This document shows positions 21,636 to 27,228 of a DNA stretch of 27,228 nucleotides, piece after piece; within the stretch, counting starts at the first letter, position 1; every line of letters starts with the position of its first letter. Made by a program: the position numbers and the translations under genes. The stretch spans positions 1 to 27,228 of IMG/VR virus record IMGVR_UViG_3300005663_000956, one strand, 5' to 3'. The stretch is from a virus. The notes beneath the pieces were generated by a model, which was not told the origin of the DNA, did no database searches, and saw only the letters and a program-made list of their open reading frames with translations.

Positions 21636-21868
21636 CACGCCTCCTTCGACAAGCTCAGGACATCGCCCTTGTCCGCCATGAAGTCGTCATGGGCCAGGAG
21701 GCAGGCCGGGCAGAGGGTAGCGGCTTTGTTGAAGGAGCTATCGGCCCAGTATAGAACCAGCCTCTGCCAATCATCAGGTAGGGTTTTCACCCCTTCCCCT
21801 TCCCGCACCACCTTAGCCGGGCACCTGTCGCATTCTGTTACCGTCTCCGTGTAGGTGGTCTGCCCCAT
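21635..21868 (-). CDS. 77-residue zinc-binding protein
   Basis: ATG 21868 is preceded by AAAGGAGGCGTCTA. CDRC near residue 13 and LCPACLLAHDDF near 52 form a four-Cys zinc site. The last residues (VLSLSKEA) and the SD of the next gene are encoded by a repeat-like motif (21643-21662), which suggests the C-terminus was changed by insertion of that motif. Confidence 0.65.
   Translation of the reverse strand: MGQTTYTETVTECDRCPAKVVREGEGVKTLPDDWQRLVLYWADSSFNKAATLCPACLLAHDDFMADKGDVLSLSKEA
21643..21662. repeat. Copy of a widespread extragenic palindrome-like motif
   Basis: CCTTCGACAAGCTCAGGACA matches from memory a dispersed element (TTCGACAAGCTCAGGA) common in many bacterial genomes, usually between genes. 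Here it lies inside the end of a coding sequence and its CTCCTT edge forms part of the next SD. Only one copy was noticed in the window. Confidence 0.5.
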
Positions 21869-21881
21869 TAGACGCCTCCTT

Positions 21882-22109
21882 TTAACAAATGCTATTCACG
21901 CATTCGGATTTAAATTCTTTGAGTTGCTTGCGACAACATGCTTCTGGGGTAGCCCCATCCTTTGGGATATTCCAAAAGCTGGGGAATCCAGTATGTTCCC
22001 AAAGGATATAACCTGCTTCGTCATCGTTGCTGTCAGGGAAATACTCCCTGACCAGCTCTAAACATGTCAGGCCCTTCCCCCTTCTTGTTTTCCTAGCTTT
22101 CTTAGCCAT
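21882..22109 (-). CDS. 75-residue hypothetical protein with Lys/Arg N-terminus
   Basis: ATG 22109 follows GAAGGAGAGAAAGC. The protein begins MAKKARKTRRGKGLTCLELV, then EYFPDSNDDEAGYILWEHTG and a Cys-containing end. An upstream in-frame start (22220) would run through the neighbouring gene, so it is rejected. No family recognised. Confidence 0.65.
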   Translation of the reverse strand: MAKKARKTRRGKGLTCLELVREYFPDSNDDEAGYILWEHTGFPSFWNIPKDGATPEACCRKQLKEFKSECVNSIC

Positions 22110-22311
22110 GCTTTCTCTCCTTCCCGAATAGTCTGTAGTCCTGGCTCCGCTGGAAGCGTGGGTCAGTGGGCCAGCCGCCGTTCTGAGGATTCTCACGGGA
22201 CGGACAGTTCCCCTTAGCATCCAGTGGCGCTTCGCACCCCAGGCAACTGTGCAGCCCCGCCGTCACGCAGCCGGTGTCTCGGGGGTGCTCATTCCTGCCT
22301 TTACCTGGCAT
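22102..22311 (-). CDS. 69-residue Cys-rich hypothetical protein
   Basis: ATG 22311 overlaps the end of the preceding gene by 11 bases, with GAG seven bases upstream. LHSCLGCEAPLDAKGNCPSR holds three Cys; the rest is polar. It ends eight bases inside the next gene. Likely a small zinc protein, unassigned. Confidence 0.6.
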   Translation of the reverse strand: MPGKGRNEHPRDTGCVTAGLHSCLGCEAPLDAKGNCPSRENPQNGGWPTDPRFQRSQDYRLFGKERKHG

Positions 22312-22765
22312 GGGCTATCTCGACCCGTTTTGTGTGCAGGGCATGGTTTATTACTCCAAGATTTATACCTAGTAAGCGGGATAAGCGGATAGCACCCCAG
22401 CCTGTCCTTATATGCTCTGACCAAATGGCTTCATAATCATGCTTTCTACGTCTGCCAGTTTTTTTATTTACCCCCAGCCATCTACCGTGACACCTCTGGC
22501 CACAAAACTGATGGCCACCCATGCGTAATATCTGCGCTCTCATTCGCAATACCAAATCCCCACACACCTCACACTTAACCGGTATCTGCCTACAGGACGA
22601 GCAGTATTGCTTGTAAAAATCAATTTCTGCCCCACAACTTTTGCACCGGCGCGCAGGCTTAGATGGCAGCAGTCCTTTCCTGCCCAAGAGAGCTTTCGGG
22701 TCCTGACCGAATATCGCCGCCAACAGTGTGTTGTAGCCAATGCACGGGGACTGAGTATTCGGCAT
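22301..22765 (-). CDS. Multi-zinc-knuckle protein with C-terminal helix-turn-helix
   Basis: The 154-residue protein has RCKSC (41-44), YCSSC (55-58), KCEVC (65-68) and FCGQRC (88-92), four Cys pairs able to hold two zinc ions. A C-terminal segment (EAIWSEHIRTGWGAIRLSRL, then LGINLGVINHALH) looks like a helix-turn-helix. The two modules suggest a DNA-binding regulator, and it is the best visible regulator candidate near the operator repeats at 22974-23096. There is no clear SD; it may depend on coupling to the preceding gene, which ends three bases upstream. Confidence 0.65.
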   Translation of the reverse strand: MPNTQSPCIGYNTLLAAIFGQDPKALLGRKGLLPSKPARRCKSCGAEIDFYKQYCSSCRQIPVKCEVCGDLVLRMRAQILRMGGHQFCGQRCHGRWLGVNKKTGRRRKHDYEAIWSEHIRTGWGAIRLSRLLGINLGVINHALHTKRVEIAHAR

Positions 22766-22768
22766 GGG

Positions 22769-22948
22769 CTAGGGCTGCGCAGTGACGGTAGCTGGCTGCT
22801 TGGGTCTTCCCCTGCCTATACTCTGCCCGGACTTTACCCTCGCTAGACGGCGGCAGGCGTCACAGTATTTCCGCCGGGCAAGGTTAGGCGGCACGGCGGA
22901 AGGCTGCCCACAGGACTGGCAATAGACAATCGTATCTGGTGTATTCAT
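22769..22948 (-). CDS. 59-residue zinc-finger protein, probably leaderless
   Basis: The protein begins MNTPDTIVYCQSCGQPSAV and has a second pair YCDACRRL, forming a zinc ribbon, then a basic tail with AT-hook-like RGRPKQP. ATG 22948 lies nine bases after the TATAAT of the promoter at 22958-22987. The longer frame up to 22996 would start inside the -35 element and is rejected. First gene of the replication operon. A DNA-binding role is suggested by the zinc ribbon and RGRP. Confidence 0.65.
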   Translation of the reverse strand: MNTPDTIVYCQSCGQPSAVPPNLARRKYCDACRRLARVKSGQSIGRGRPKQPATVTAQP

Positions 22949-22957
22949 AGCGCCTAC

Positions 22958-22987
22958 ATTATAATCATAGATTTTAGCTCCTGTCAA
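22958..22987 (-). promoter_or_regulatory. Promoter of the replication operon, near-leaderless
   Basis: On the minus strand TTGACA (22987-22982), an 18-base spacer and a perfect TATAAT (22963-22958). Nine bases later comes the ATG of the first gene, so the expected transcription start falls within about three bases of the start codon and no SD fits. The -35 overlaps one copy of the 13-bp operator-like repeat. Confidence 0.75.
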
Positions 22988-23096
22988 TACCTCCATTAGC
23001 TCCTGTCAGCCGTGCGGGGTGGTCACCGTAGCTTTGCCCAGATACGGTCTTAAAATTCTTGGGGAAACTTCCCCTAAAGGACTTGACAGGAGCTAA
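22974..23096. repeat. Three copies of a 13-bp operator-like repeat (TGACAGGAGCTAA)
   Basis: Copies lie at 22974-22986 and 22996-23008 (both reading TGACAGGAGCTAA on the minus strand, 22 bases apart) and at 23084-23096 (plus strand). The first and third begin one base inside TTGACA boxes of the divergent promoters. The first two are about two helical turns apart. This is the classic layout for a repressor that shuts off both directions. Confidence 0.75.
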
Positions 23097-23112
23097 TCCA
23101 TTATGATACACT
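23083..23112 (+). promoter_or_regulatory. Early-type sigma-70 promoter for the HNH operon
   Basis: TTGACA (23083-23088), 18-base spacer, TACACT (23107-23112), then AGCTGAGG. Same design as the promoter at 18598. An alternative -10 TATGAT (23102-23107) is only 13 bases from the -35. Its -35 overlaps an operator-like repeat. Confidence 0.75.
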
Positions 23113-23118
23113 AGCTGA

Positions 23119-23142
23119 GGTCGGGAAACTTCATGCCCGGCC
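23119..23142 (+). promoter_or_regulatory. 5'-terminal hairpin of the transcript
   Basis: GGTCGGG (23119-23125) pairs with CCCGGCC (23136-23142), seven pairs with one G-U. The stem begins seven bases after the -10 box, the same offset as the hairpin at 18634. A further GC-rich inverted repeat (CCGGCC...GCCGG) follows at about 23138-23156. Confidence 0.6.
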
Positions 23143-23186
23143 AGCATAGTGCCGGCCCTGGTCGAGTGAAAGACTAAGGGAGGAAA

Positions 23187-23597
23187 ATGATAACAGCTTT
23201 TGAGCGATTCTTGGCAAAGATAGATATTGTAGACGATTGTTGGGTATGGACAGGAAGTAAACGAGGTCGAGGTTATGGGGGGTTTTGGTTCAATAGGCAT
23301 CAGGTATATGTGCATCGTTTTGCATACCAGGTTTATATTGGCCCAATCCCCGAAGGTTTACAGATAGACCATCTTTGCAGGAATCTAGTATGTATAAACC
23401 CTCAGCATCTCGAAGTGGTGACTCAGAAGGAAAACATATTTAGGGGAGAGAATTTCACAGCTATAAATGCTGCTAAGACACACTGTCCCCAGGGACATCC
23501 CTACGATTTATTCAACACTTACTTTAGTCTTGAAGGTGAACGCAAATGTCGTATCTGCCGGAGAGACTTTGAGCGTCTCCGTTATCACCGAGTATAG
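23187..23597 (+). CDS. HNH endonuclease
   Basis: The 136-residue protein has the phage HNH_3-type layout: DCWVWTGSKRGRGYGGF, VYVHRFAYQVY (H43), IDHLCRNLVCINPQHLE (D61, H62, N71, H74) and TQKENIFRG. A C-terminal Cys/His set (THCPQGHPYD, RKCRICRRDFERLR) adds zinc binding. These enzymes nick or cut DNA and may act in homing, packaging or recombination. ATG 23187 follows AAGGGAGGAAA. It is the first gene after the promoter at 23083, so it should be made early. Confidence 0.88.
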   Translation: MITAFERFLAKIDIVDDCWVWTGSKRGRGYGGFWFNRHQVYVHRFAYQVYIGPIPEGLQIDHLCRNLVCINPQHLEVVTQKENIFRGENFTAINAAKTHCPQGHPYDLFNTYFSLEGERKCRICRRDFERLRYHRV

Positions 23598-23650
23598 GCA
23601 GGCTGACCCAAAGCCCCACCAGGGCCACCATTAAAAGGAAGGAGAACACG

Positions 23651-23884
23651 ATGGCAGTAGCAACAGATATAATGACACAGGAAGAGATTACAGACCAGAC
23701 GGCTAAAGCTGAGGCCCTGATGAAGTGTATTGGGGAAACCCTTGAAGATAGCCAGGGGAGAGGAGTAAGGCAAGGGATGAGAGTGAGGGGGTTGAGTGGG
23801 TTTGATTGGGGATGTATTGCCGATTGGTCAGCCCAGTTGCGCCATATAGCCGTCCAGTTGCGGAACGAATATACCAGGAGGTGA
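23651..23884 (+). CDS. 77-residue hypothetical protein
   Basis: ATG 23651 follows AAGGAAGGAGAACACG. The protein (MAVATDIMTQEEITDQTAKA, then EALMKCIGETLEDSQGRG) is mostly helical and ends IAVQLRNEYTRR. No family recognised. Confidence 0.65.
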   Translation: MAVATDIMTQEEITDQTAKAEALMKCIGETLEDSQGRGVRQGMRVRGLSGFDWGCIADWSAQLRHIAVQLRNEYTRR

Positions 23885-23919
23885 GCCATGCGTCGCCCCA
23901 GGTAGGTTAGCCCCTGACC

Positions 23920-23967
23920 GGGCGGGCATGATTGTGGAATGTCAGACCACTTTCAATCATCCCGCCC
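23920..23967 (+). terminator. Long hairpin between genes (attenuator or processing site)
   Basis: GGGCGGGCATGATTG (23920-23934) pairs with CAATCATCCCGCCC (23954-23967) with one bulged base; the loop is 19 bases. No U-run follows, so it may be a processing site or weak attenuator rather than a strong terminator. It fills the 120-base gap before the next gene. Confidence 0.5.
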
Positions 23968-24004
23968 CATGAGCGGCTTAACAAGGTGTTAATAAGGGGG
24001 CAGC

Positions 24005-24280
24005 ATGAAAAGACTAGTTGACCTGGAATGGACGATTACGGAACTAAATAAGGAGGAGATTCAGCTTGCCATTCATGCCGAACAATATGACAGGGAAGGC
24101 TTAACCACAGAGTCAAATCATGTCCTGGAAATGTCCCATGAAGTGTGGGCGAAGCGAAAAGGTCTGGAACGGGAACTGGCCGAACTAGGCCAACTCGAGG
24201 CCCTGATACGGGAAATAGCCCGTGAGGAGATTGATAAACAGTTAGAAGCTGAGAGGGAGATACACTTTTTCAGGGGGTGA
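24005..24280 (+). CDS. 91-residue coiled-coil protein
   Basis: ATG 24005 follows AATAAGGGGGCAGC. The protein is nearly all charged helix (MKRLVDLEWTITELNKEEIQ, WAKRKGLERELAELG, IREIAREEIDKQLEAERE), consistent with a coiled coil. Function unknown. Confidence 0.65.
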   Translation: MKRLVDLEWTITELNKEEIQLAIHAEQYDREGLTTESNHVLEMSHEVWAKRKGLERELAELGQLEALIREIAREEIDKQLEAEREIHFFRG

Positions 24281-24282
24281 CT

Positions 24283-24357
24283 GTGAGCATATCCAGGCTA
24301 TCCAGGCCCTGGGACTGGAACGAAAAGGGGTGGTATGAAGATAATCCGAGACAATGA
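24283..24357 (+). CDS. Possible 24-residue ORF
   Basis: GTG 24283 follows AGGGGGTGACT, two bases after the previous stop. It reads MSISRLSRPWDWNEKGWYED then NPRQ and overlaps the next gene by 23 bases in another frame. The SD and Trp-rich content give modest support; it may only relay ribosomes. Confidence 0.35.
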   Translation: MSISRLSRPWDWNEKGWYEDNPRQ

Positions 24358-24589
24358 ACCATACAGTATCAATATGTTAGCTTTGCTTATTAACTGGGGC
24401 ATCCACCGATGTAACTATAGGGGTTGCACTAACTTCCCGACCACTATCATCTCTCAGGTCGAGGGCTGTGATATGTTTGGCTTATGTGAGGAGCATTATC
24501 AACTATGCAATACCCCAGGTGGAGGGAAGCTGAACTTAGTATGGGACAACTTTGACGCATTCAGGCAAGTTGAGAAGGTGCAACCATGA
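24335..24589 (+). CDS. 84-residue Cys-rich zinc-binding protein
   Basis: ATG 24335 follows AAAAGGGGTGGT. HRCNYRGCTNFP (C26, C31) and GLCEEHYQLC (C51, H54, C58) resemble the small zinc finger of the 18677-18841 protein, suggesting related folds on two operons. Function unknown. Confidence 0.65.
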   Translation: MKIIRDNEPYSINMLALLINWGIHRCNYRGCTNFPTTIISQVEGCDMFGLCEEHYQLCNTPGGGKLNLVWDNFDAFRQVEKVQP

Positions 24590-24795
24590 ACCGCCCCACC
24601 GATCCCCGCATTGCCGCCGCCATGGAGAAGCTAAAGTGTTCGGGATGGATATGCCCCACGCTAGCAGCCGAGATGGAGACAGAGAGAATCCTGACCGAGA
24701 TGCTTGTAGAGGAGATAGCCCACGGCTTGAACCTCACCTGGCGCACCGTGGGGGCACTGAGAGAGCTAAGGCCAGGGGGGAGGATTCAGCTATGA
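24586..24795 (+). CDS. 69-residue hypothetical protein
   Basis: ATG 24586 follows GAAGGTGCAACC and overlaps the previous stop by four bases. The protein (MNRPTDPRIAAAMEKLKCSG, TERILTEMLVEEIAHG) is helical. It ends by an ATGA overlap with the next gene. No family recognised. Confidence 0.6.
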   Translation: MNRPTDPRIAAAMEKLKCSGWICPTLAAEMETERILTEMLVEEIAHGLNLTWRTVGALRELRPGGRIQL

Positions 24796-25040
24796 GCCGA
24801 GTCACTTCATCCGGTGCTCGTGGGTTCCGTTGCGGATATATCAGCTATGACACATGGAGAATAACATGGGTGATGGACTTTTACTACGCATGGTCTCCAC
24901 TGCGTTGGCCCCGTGGATTCAGCCGGATAACAGACCTGGCGGGAGCCAAGCTATTCTGTAAAAAACATGGCTTGCCTGCCCCCGTAATAGTATCTGACCA
25001 AACGGCATCCTACCAAGAGGATGACGGAACGCCGAATTAA
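24792..25040 (+). CDS. 82-residue hypothetical protein
   Basis: ATG 24792 follows GGGGAGGATTCAGCT and is coupled by ATGA. A longer frame from 24552 is rejected because its first 80 residues run against the gene at 24586. The protein (MSRVTSSGARGFRCGYISYD, WVMDFYYAWSPLRWPRGF) is aromatic-rich. No family recognised. Confidence 0.6.
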   Translation: MSRVTSSGARGFRCGYISYDTWRITWVMDFYYAWSPLRWPRGFSRITDLAGAKLFCKKHGLPAPVIVSDQTASYQEDDGTPN

Positions 25041-25051
25041 GGAGGTGAGCC

Positions 25052-25357
25052 ATGGCTGAGAAGCGAATCAAAACGACATGGGATGAGGAGATAGCGGAGC
25101 TTGAGGAAATAAAAGGCATCGCCTTTTCTGCGATGGAATTAGCACACCCCGAAGGCTTAAAGGCTTTGTCTTTTCTAGCCGAGGGCTACCGCCGGGGTGT
25201 GCTGGCCGAGCGGGAGCGGACGAGTGGGGTGGTGGAGATAGCTAGGCTATTGAGAATGAATCATGAAGGCATTCTGAGTGGTTACTTTAAGGAGCAAACA
25301 GAGAGCCTGCTAAACCGCTTAGACGCAGCCCTGGCCGGGCTGGAGGAGGGGGGATGA
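25052..25357 (+). CDS. 101-residue helical hypothetical protein
   Basis: ATG 25052 follows TTAAGGAGGTGAGCC, a strong site. The protein (TTWDEEIAELEEIKGIAF, LAEGYRRGVLAERERTSG, LLNRLDAALAGLEEGG) is charged helices throughout. No family recognised. It overlaps the next gene by four bases. Confidence 0.65.
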   Translation: MAEKRIKTTWDEEIAELEEIKGIAFSAMELAHPEGLKALSFLAEGYRRGVLAERERTSGVVEIARLLRMNHEGILSGYFKEQTESLLNRLDAALAGLEEGG

Positions 25358-25605
25358 AAGTAGATAGCGCAAAGATTATCAAGGAATATCTGGGTGCTGT
25401 GGCCGAAGCTAAAGGGCAGGAAATGGCCGACAAAACTGAACTCTATTATGAGCGAGGCTGGTTCTGGTATAATCCTGCCGTGAAATACCCGGATGGTTCA
25501 ATCGGGCCAAGAGGGTGGCCTTACGGCCAGAGGTCAAAGGATATTATAGTCTTGACCAATTTCTACTTGGGGGTTGCAAGGAAGAATAGGGAAGGCAGGC
25601 CATGA
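25354..25605 (+). CDS. 83-residue hypothetical protein
   Basis: ATG 25354 overlaps the previous stop (ATGA) and follows GGAGGGGGG. The protein (MKVDSAKIIKEYLGAVAEAK, ELYYERGWFWYNPAVKYPDG, SKDIIVLTNFYLGVARKN) has an aromatic core. No family recognised. Confidence 0.62.
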   Translation: MKVDSAKIIKEYLGAVAEAKGQEMADKTELYYERGWFWYNPAVKYPDGSIGPRGWPYGQRSKDIIVLTNFYLGVARKNREGRP

Positions 25606-25841
25606 CCAGCCCCCTACCTGACGGCTTCACCCCTGCCGGTGAGCCATGCCCTCGATGTAGTGGGTCGGTGCAGGAGTCATGGGGCGAGCTGACCTGCCTA
25701 AACTGTGGCTACTACCCACCGGGGCCGGACAGCATCGGGGGCATGAGCGGGGAGGCCCCACTGAACAACCATCTGAGCACGATTAAGCGTGAACCCTACC
25801 AGGGGCGGAGGGCCAGGCGAGCATCAATAAGGAGTGAATGA
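25602..25841 (+). CDS. 79-residue zinc-ribbon protein
   Basis: ATG 25602 overlaps the previous stop (ATGA). PCPRCSGSV (C16-C19) and LTCLNCGYY (C32-C35) form a clear zinc ribbon. The C-terminus is basic (RRARRASIRS). Likely nucleic-acid binding; function unknown. Confidence 0.68.
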   Translation: MTSPLPDGFTPAGEPCPRCSGSVQESWGELTCLNCGYYPPGPDSIGGMSGEAPLNNHLSTIKREPYQGRRARRASIRSE

Positions 25842-26032
25842 TGACCACCCTAACTAAACCAGTCTATCATGTTTGGAGGGGCGAATATCGGCCCCAGGGG
25901 ACACCTGAGAGGCCCTATGCCTATACCGAGCAGTATATCCTAGTCCGGGGGCAAAGGGTAGTCCTGACGGCCCAGGTGAAGGCCCGTATAGAGGCCCAGG
26001 GCGGAACGCTGTATTATCCAGTGAGGGGGTAG
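25841..26032 (+). CDS. 63-residue hypothetical protein
   Basis: Tandem ATG codons lie at 25838 and 25841; the second is preferred because it sits six bases after AAGGAG. The protein (YHVWRGEYRPQGTPERPYAY, YILVRGQRVVLTAQVKARIE) looks beta-rich. No family recognised. Confidence 0.58.
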   Translation: MTTLTKPVYHVWRGEYRPQGTPERPYAYTEQYILVRGQRVVLTAQVKARIEAQGGTLYYPVRG

Positions 26033-26035
26033 CCA

Positions 26036-26278
26036 ATGGCGACTGAGGCCCAACTCCAGGCCCAGATAGCCCTCAACCGGGAGCGGGACAGGCTCGTGGA
26101 GCTGGCCCGAACCAACATCTGTTACTGCGATGGCGAACTGGTGGTGGCCTGGATCGGTGGGGAGTATGTCCTACGCTGTGGGAAGGATAAGAGCCACGAA
26201 GGTATAAAACCGAAAAGCGAGCACCACAGAATGATAGAAAGACAGGAGCGAGAAGATGCCAATTCAAGGAATATCTGA
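26036..26278 (+). CDS. 80-residue Cys-containing hypothetical protein
   Basis: ATG 26036 follows GAGGGGGTAGCCA. NICYCDGELVV and VLRCGKDKSHEG hold three Cys and a His that could bind zinc, between charged helices. It overlaps the next gene by 23 bases. Confidence 0.62.
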   Translation: MATEAQLQAQIALNRERDRLVELARTNICYCDGELVVAWIGGEYVLRCGKDKSHEGIKPKSEHHRMIERQEREDANSRNI

Positions 26279-27228
26279 AATCAGGCGGTTGCCCCGCCTG
26301 GGTAAAATCAGGCTTGGGGTGAAGGTGGACTCACCTGGCAAAAGCCCCTACCCTAAAGCGGTGGATTACTTCGTCTGCCCCCCAGAGGTCGAGGCAGTCC
26401 ACGGGGAGAAACCCAAAACCCTGAACATCATGTTCCCCGTAGAGGATGAGGCGGTATTCGCCCAACAGTGGTATCGGGGCTACTCCATGACCCGAGGCCT
26501 GGTATGCAAGGGGGATGGTTGCAAAGCTGACCGTATTATAGACAAAGCAACTGGGGCATTGGTCAACCGGAACAGCAAAGATGTGGAATGGCGGGAGACG
26601 GCCTGTCAAGGTGAAGGCTGCCCGGAGTATCAAAGTAAGCAATGCAGACGGGTGATGAACCTTCAGTTTCTTTTGCCCGATGTTCCCGGCCTGGGGATAT
26701 GGCAACTCGACACTTCATCCTTCCACTCTATCGTCAACATCAACTCTGCTATCGAGCTAATCCGGGGACTGTGTGGGCGGATAAGGATGATTCCCTTGAT
26801 TCTCTCTGTAGAGCCGAGGGATGTCACGCCAGAAGGGATAACCAAAAAGACTATTCATGTCCTACAATTGAGGAGCGACCTCAGCCTGGCAGGTATCCGC
26901 CAACTGGCCCATGAGCCAGCCGTCCAGATTCAGGCGGGGCAGATGCCAGCACCGGAACCGCCAGAGAATGAAGAACGACCCGAGGACCTTATCCCCGATG
27001 AAGTGCTGGCTAAGGCTGAGGCAGAGCAGGTCAACCGCCCCGTAGGGCAGGCTCAGGCTGTAACGAAAAGCGGGGATAGCCCAGACCCTATCGAGGAGCT
27101 ATGGCCTGATGATGAAAAGCAAGGGGCAGAGGATACGCCGCCACCGATGGCCACCGACCCCCAGTTGGAGGAGATACGGGGGTTCCTGGCCAGGGGCCGC
27201 CGCCCAGAGGATGATATGGATAAAACTC
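26256..27228 (+). CDS. Recombination directionality factor-like protein (3' end outside window)
   Basis: An open frame of 324 codons runs from ATG 26256 (AGGAG seven bases upstream) past the window end. The first 215 residues (RLPRLGKIRLGVKVDS, PKAVDYFVCPPEVEAVHGEK, NIMFPVEDEAVFAQQWY) resemble phage proteins annotated as recombination directionality factor-like. Cys at 84, 89, 117, 122 and 130 (VCKGDGCK, CQGEGCPEYQSKQC) suggest a zinc-stabilised core. The remainder is acidic and Pro-rich. RDFs switch serine integrases from integration to excision. No integrase gene is in the window, so the role is inferred from similarity remembered, not searched. Confidence 0.6.
   Translation, partial: MPIQGISEIRRLPRLGKIRLGVKVDSPGKSPYPKAVDYFVCPPEVEAVHGEKPKTLNIMFPVEDEAVFAQQWYRGYSMTRGLVCKGDGCKADRIIDKATGALVNRNSKDVEWRETACQGEGCPEYQSKQCRRVMNLQFLLPDVPGLGIWQLDTSSFHSIVNINSAIELIRGLCGRIRMIPLILSVEPRDVTPEGITKKTIHVLQLRSDLSLAGIRQLAHEPAVQIQAGQMPAPEPPENEERPEDLIPDEVLAKAEAEQVNRPVGQAQAVTKSGDSPDPIEELWPDDEKQGAEDTPPPMATDPQLEEIRGFLARGRRPEDDMDKT

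Noticed and set aside
24552-24791. N-terminal extension of the 24792 gene
   Set aside because: The extension runs out of frame through the gene at 24586, and a good SD precedes the ATG at 24792.
26642-26914. Plus-strand 90-codon frame within the RDF-like gene
   Set aside because: It is a shadow of the long open frame that starts at 26256 and continues past the window end.
1-27228. CRISPR array, tRNA genes, rRNA genes, insertion sequences
   Set aside because: I saw no regular spacer-repeat array, no cloverleaf-like sequence, no rRNA motifs and no transposase in either strand.

Overview
The window looks like part of a tailed double-stranded DNA phage or prophage (Caudoviricetes type) of a bacterium. 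It holds the head-and-packaging gene block, a split replication block and two blocks of small early-type genes. The host is bacterial: promoters match the sigma-70 consensus, Shine-Dalgarno (SD) sites are strong, and GTG and TTG starts are common. I cannot name the host. A Chloroflexota or other environmental anaerobe is only a guess.

Layout. (A) 18314 down to 1, minus strand: a late operon of tightly packed and often overlapping genes. In transcription order it has seven small genes (several under 60 codons), small terminase, large terminase, portal, an 87-residue protein, a coiled-coil protein, a 31-residue lysine-rich peptide, and a 1729-residue polyvalent protein with an ADP-ribosyltransferase-like domain. 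A metabolic cassette follows (6426 to 2180), then a Com-like zinc-ribbon protein, a hairpin, the scaffold-like protein, the HK97-fold-like major capsid protein and the start of one more gene. (B) 18598-19371, plus strand: a consensus-like promoter and four small genes. (C) 19375-19579: a GC-rich hairpin, then an AT-rich stretch of palindromes and iteron-like repeats, a candidate origin. (D) 22948 down to 19579, minus strand: an operon of small zinc-binding proteins ending in a stand-alone DnaB N-terminal domain and a RecA-fold ATPase. (E) 22949-23186: a divergent control region with three copies of a 13-bp operator-like repeat, two of them covering the -35 boxes of opposed promoters. (F) 23187-27228, plus strand: an HNH nuclease and about ten small overlapping genes, then a gene resembling phage recombination directionality factors that runs off the window.

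The most unusual part is the cassette between the polyvalent virion protein and the capsid genes. In order it encodes a membrane/zinc protein, minimal alpha and beta halves of a thiamine-diphosphate E1/transketolase-type enzyme, a SPASM-like radical SAM enzyme, an HldE-C/RfaE2-type nucleotidyltransferase and a second, B12-type radical SAM enzyme. These genes overlap each other by 4-19 bases, so they are probably translated together with the virion genes. They look like one pathway that builds and activates an unusual small molecule, perhaps a sugar or a nucleotide/DNA modification. The product is not known. A relative of phage Mu Com, the translational activator of Mu's DNA-modification gene mom, follows directly.

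The second notable signal is regulatory. The two plus-strand operons share the same promoter (TTGACA-N18-TACACT, then AGCTRAGG), and in both the predicted transcript begins with a hairpin. The opposing minus-strand promoter puts its start codon so close to the -10 box that the mRNA should be leaderless.
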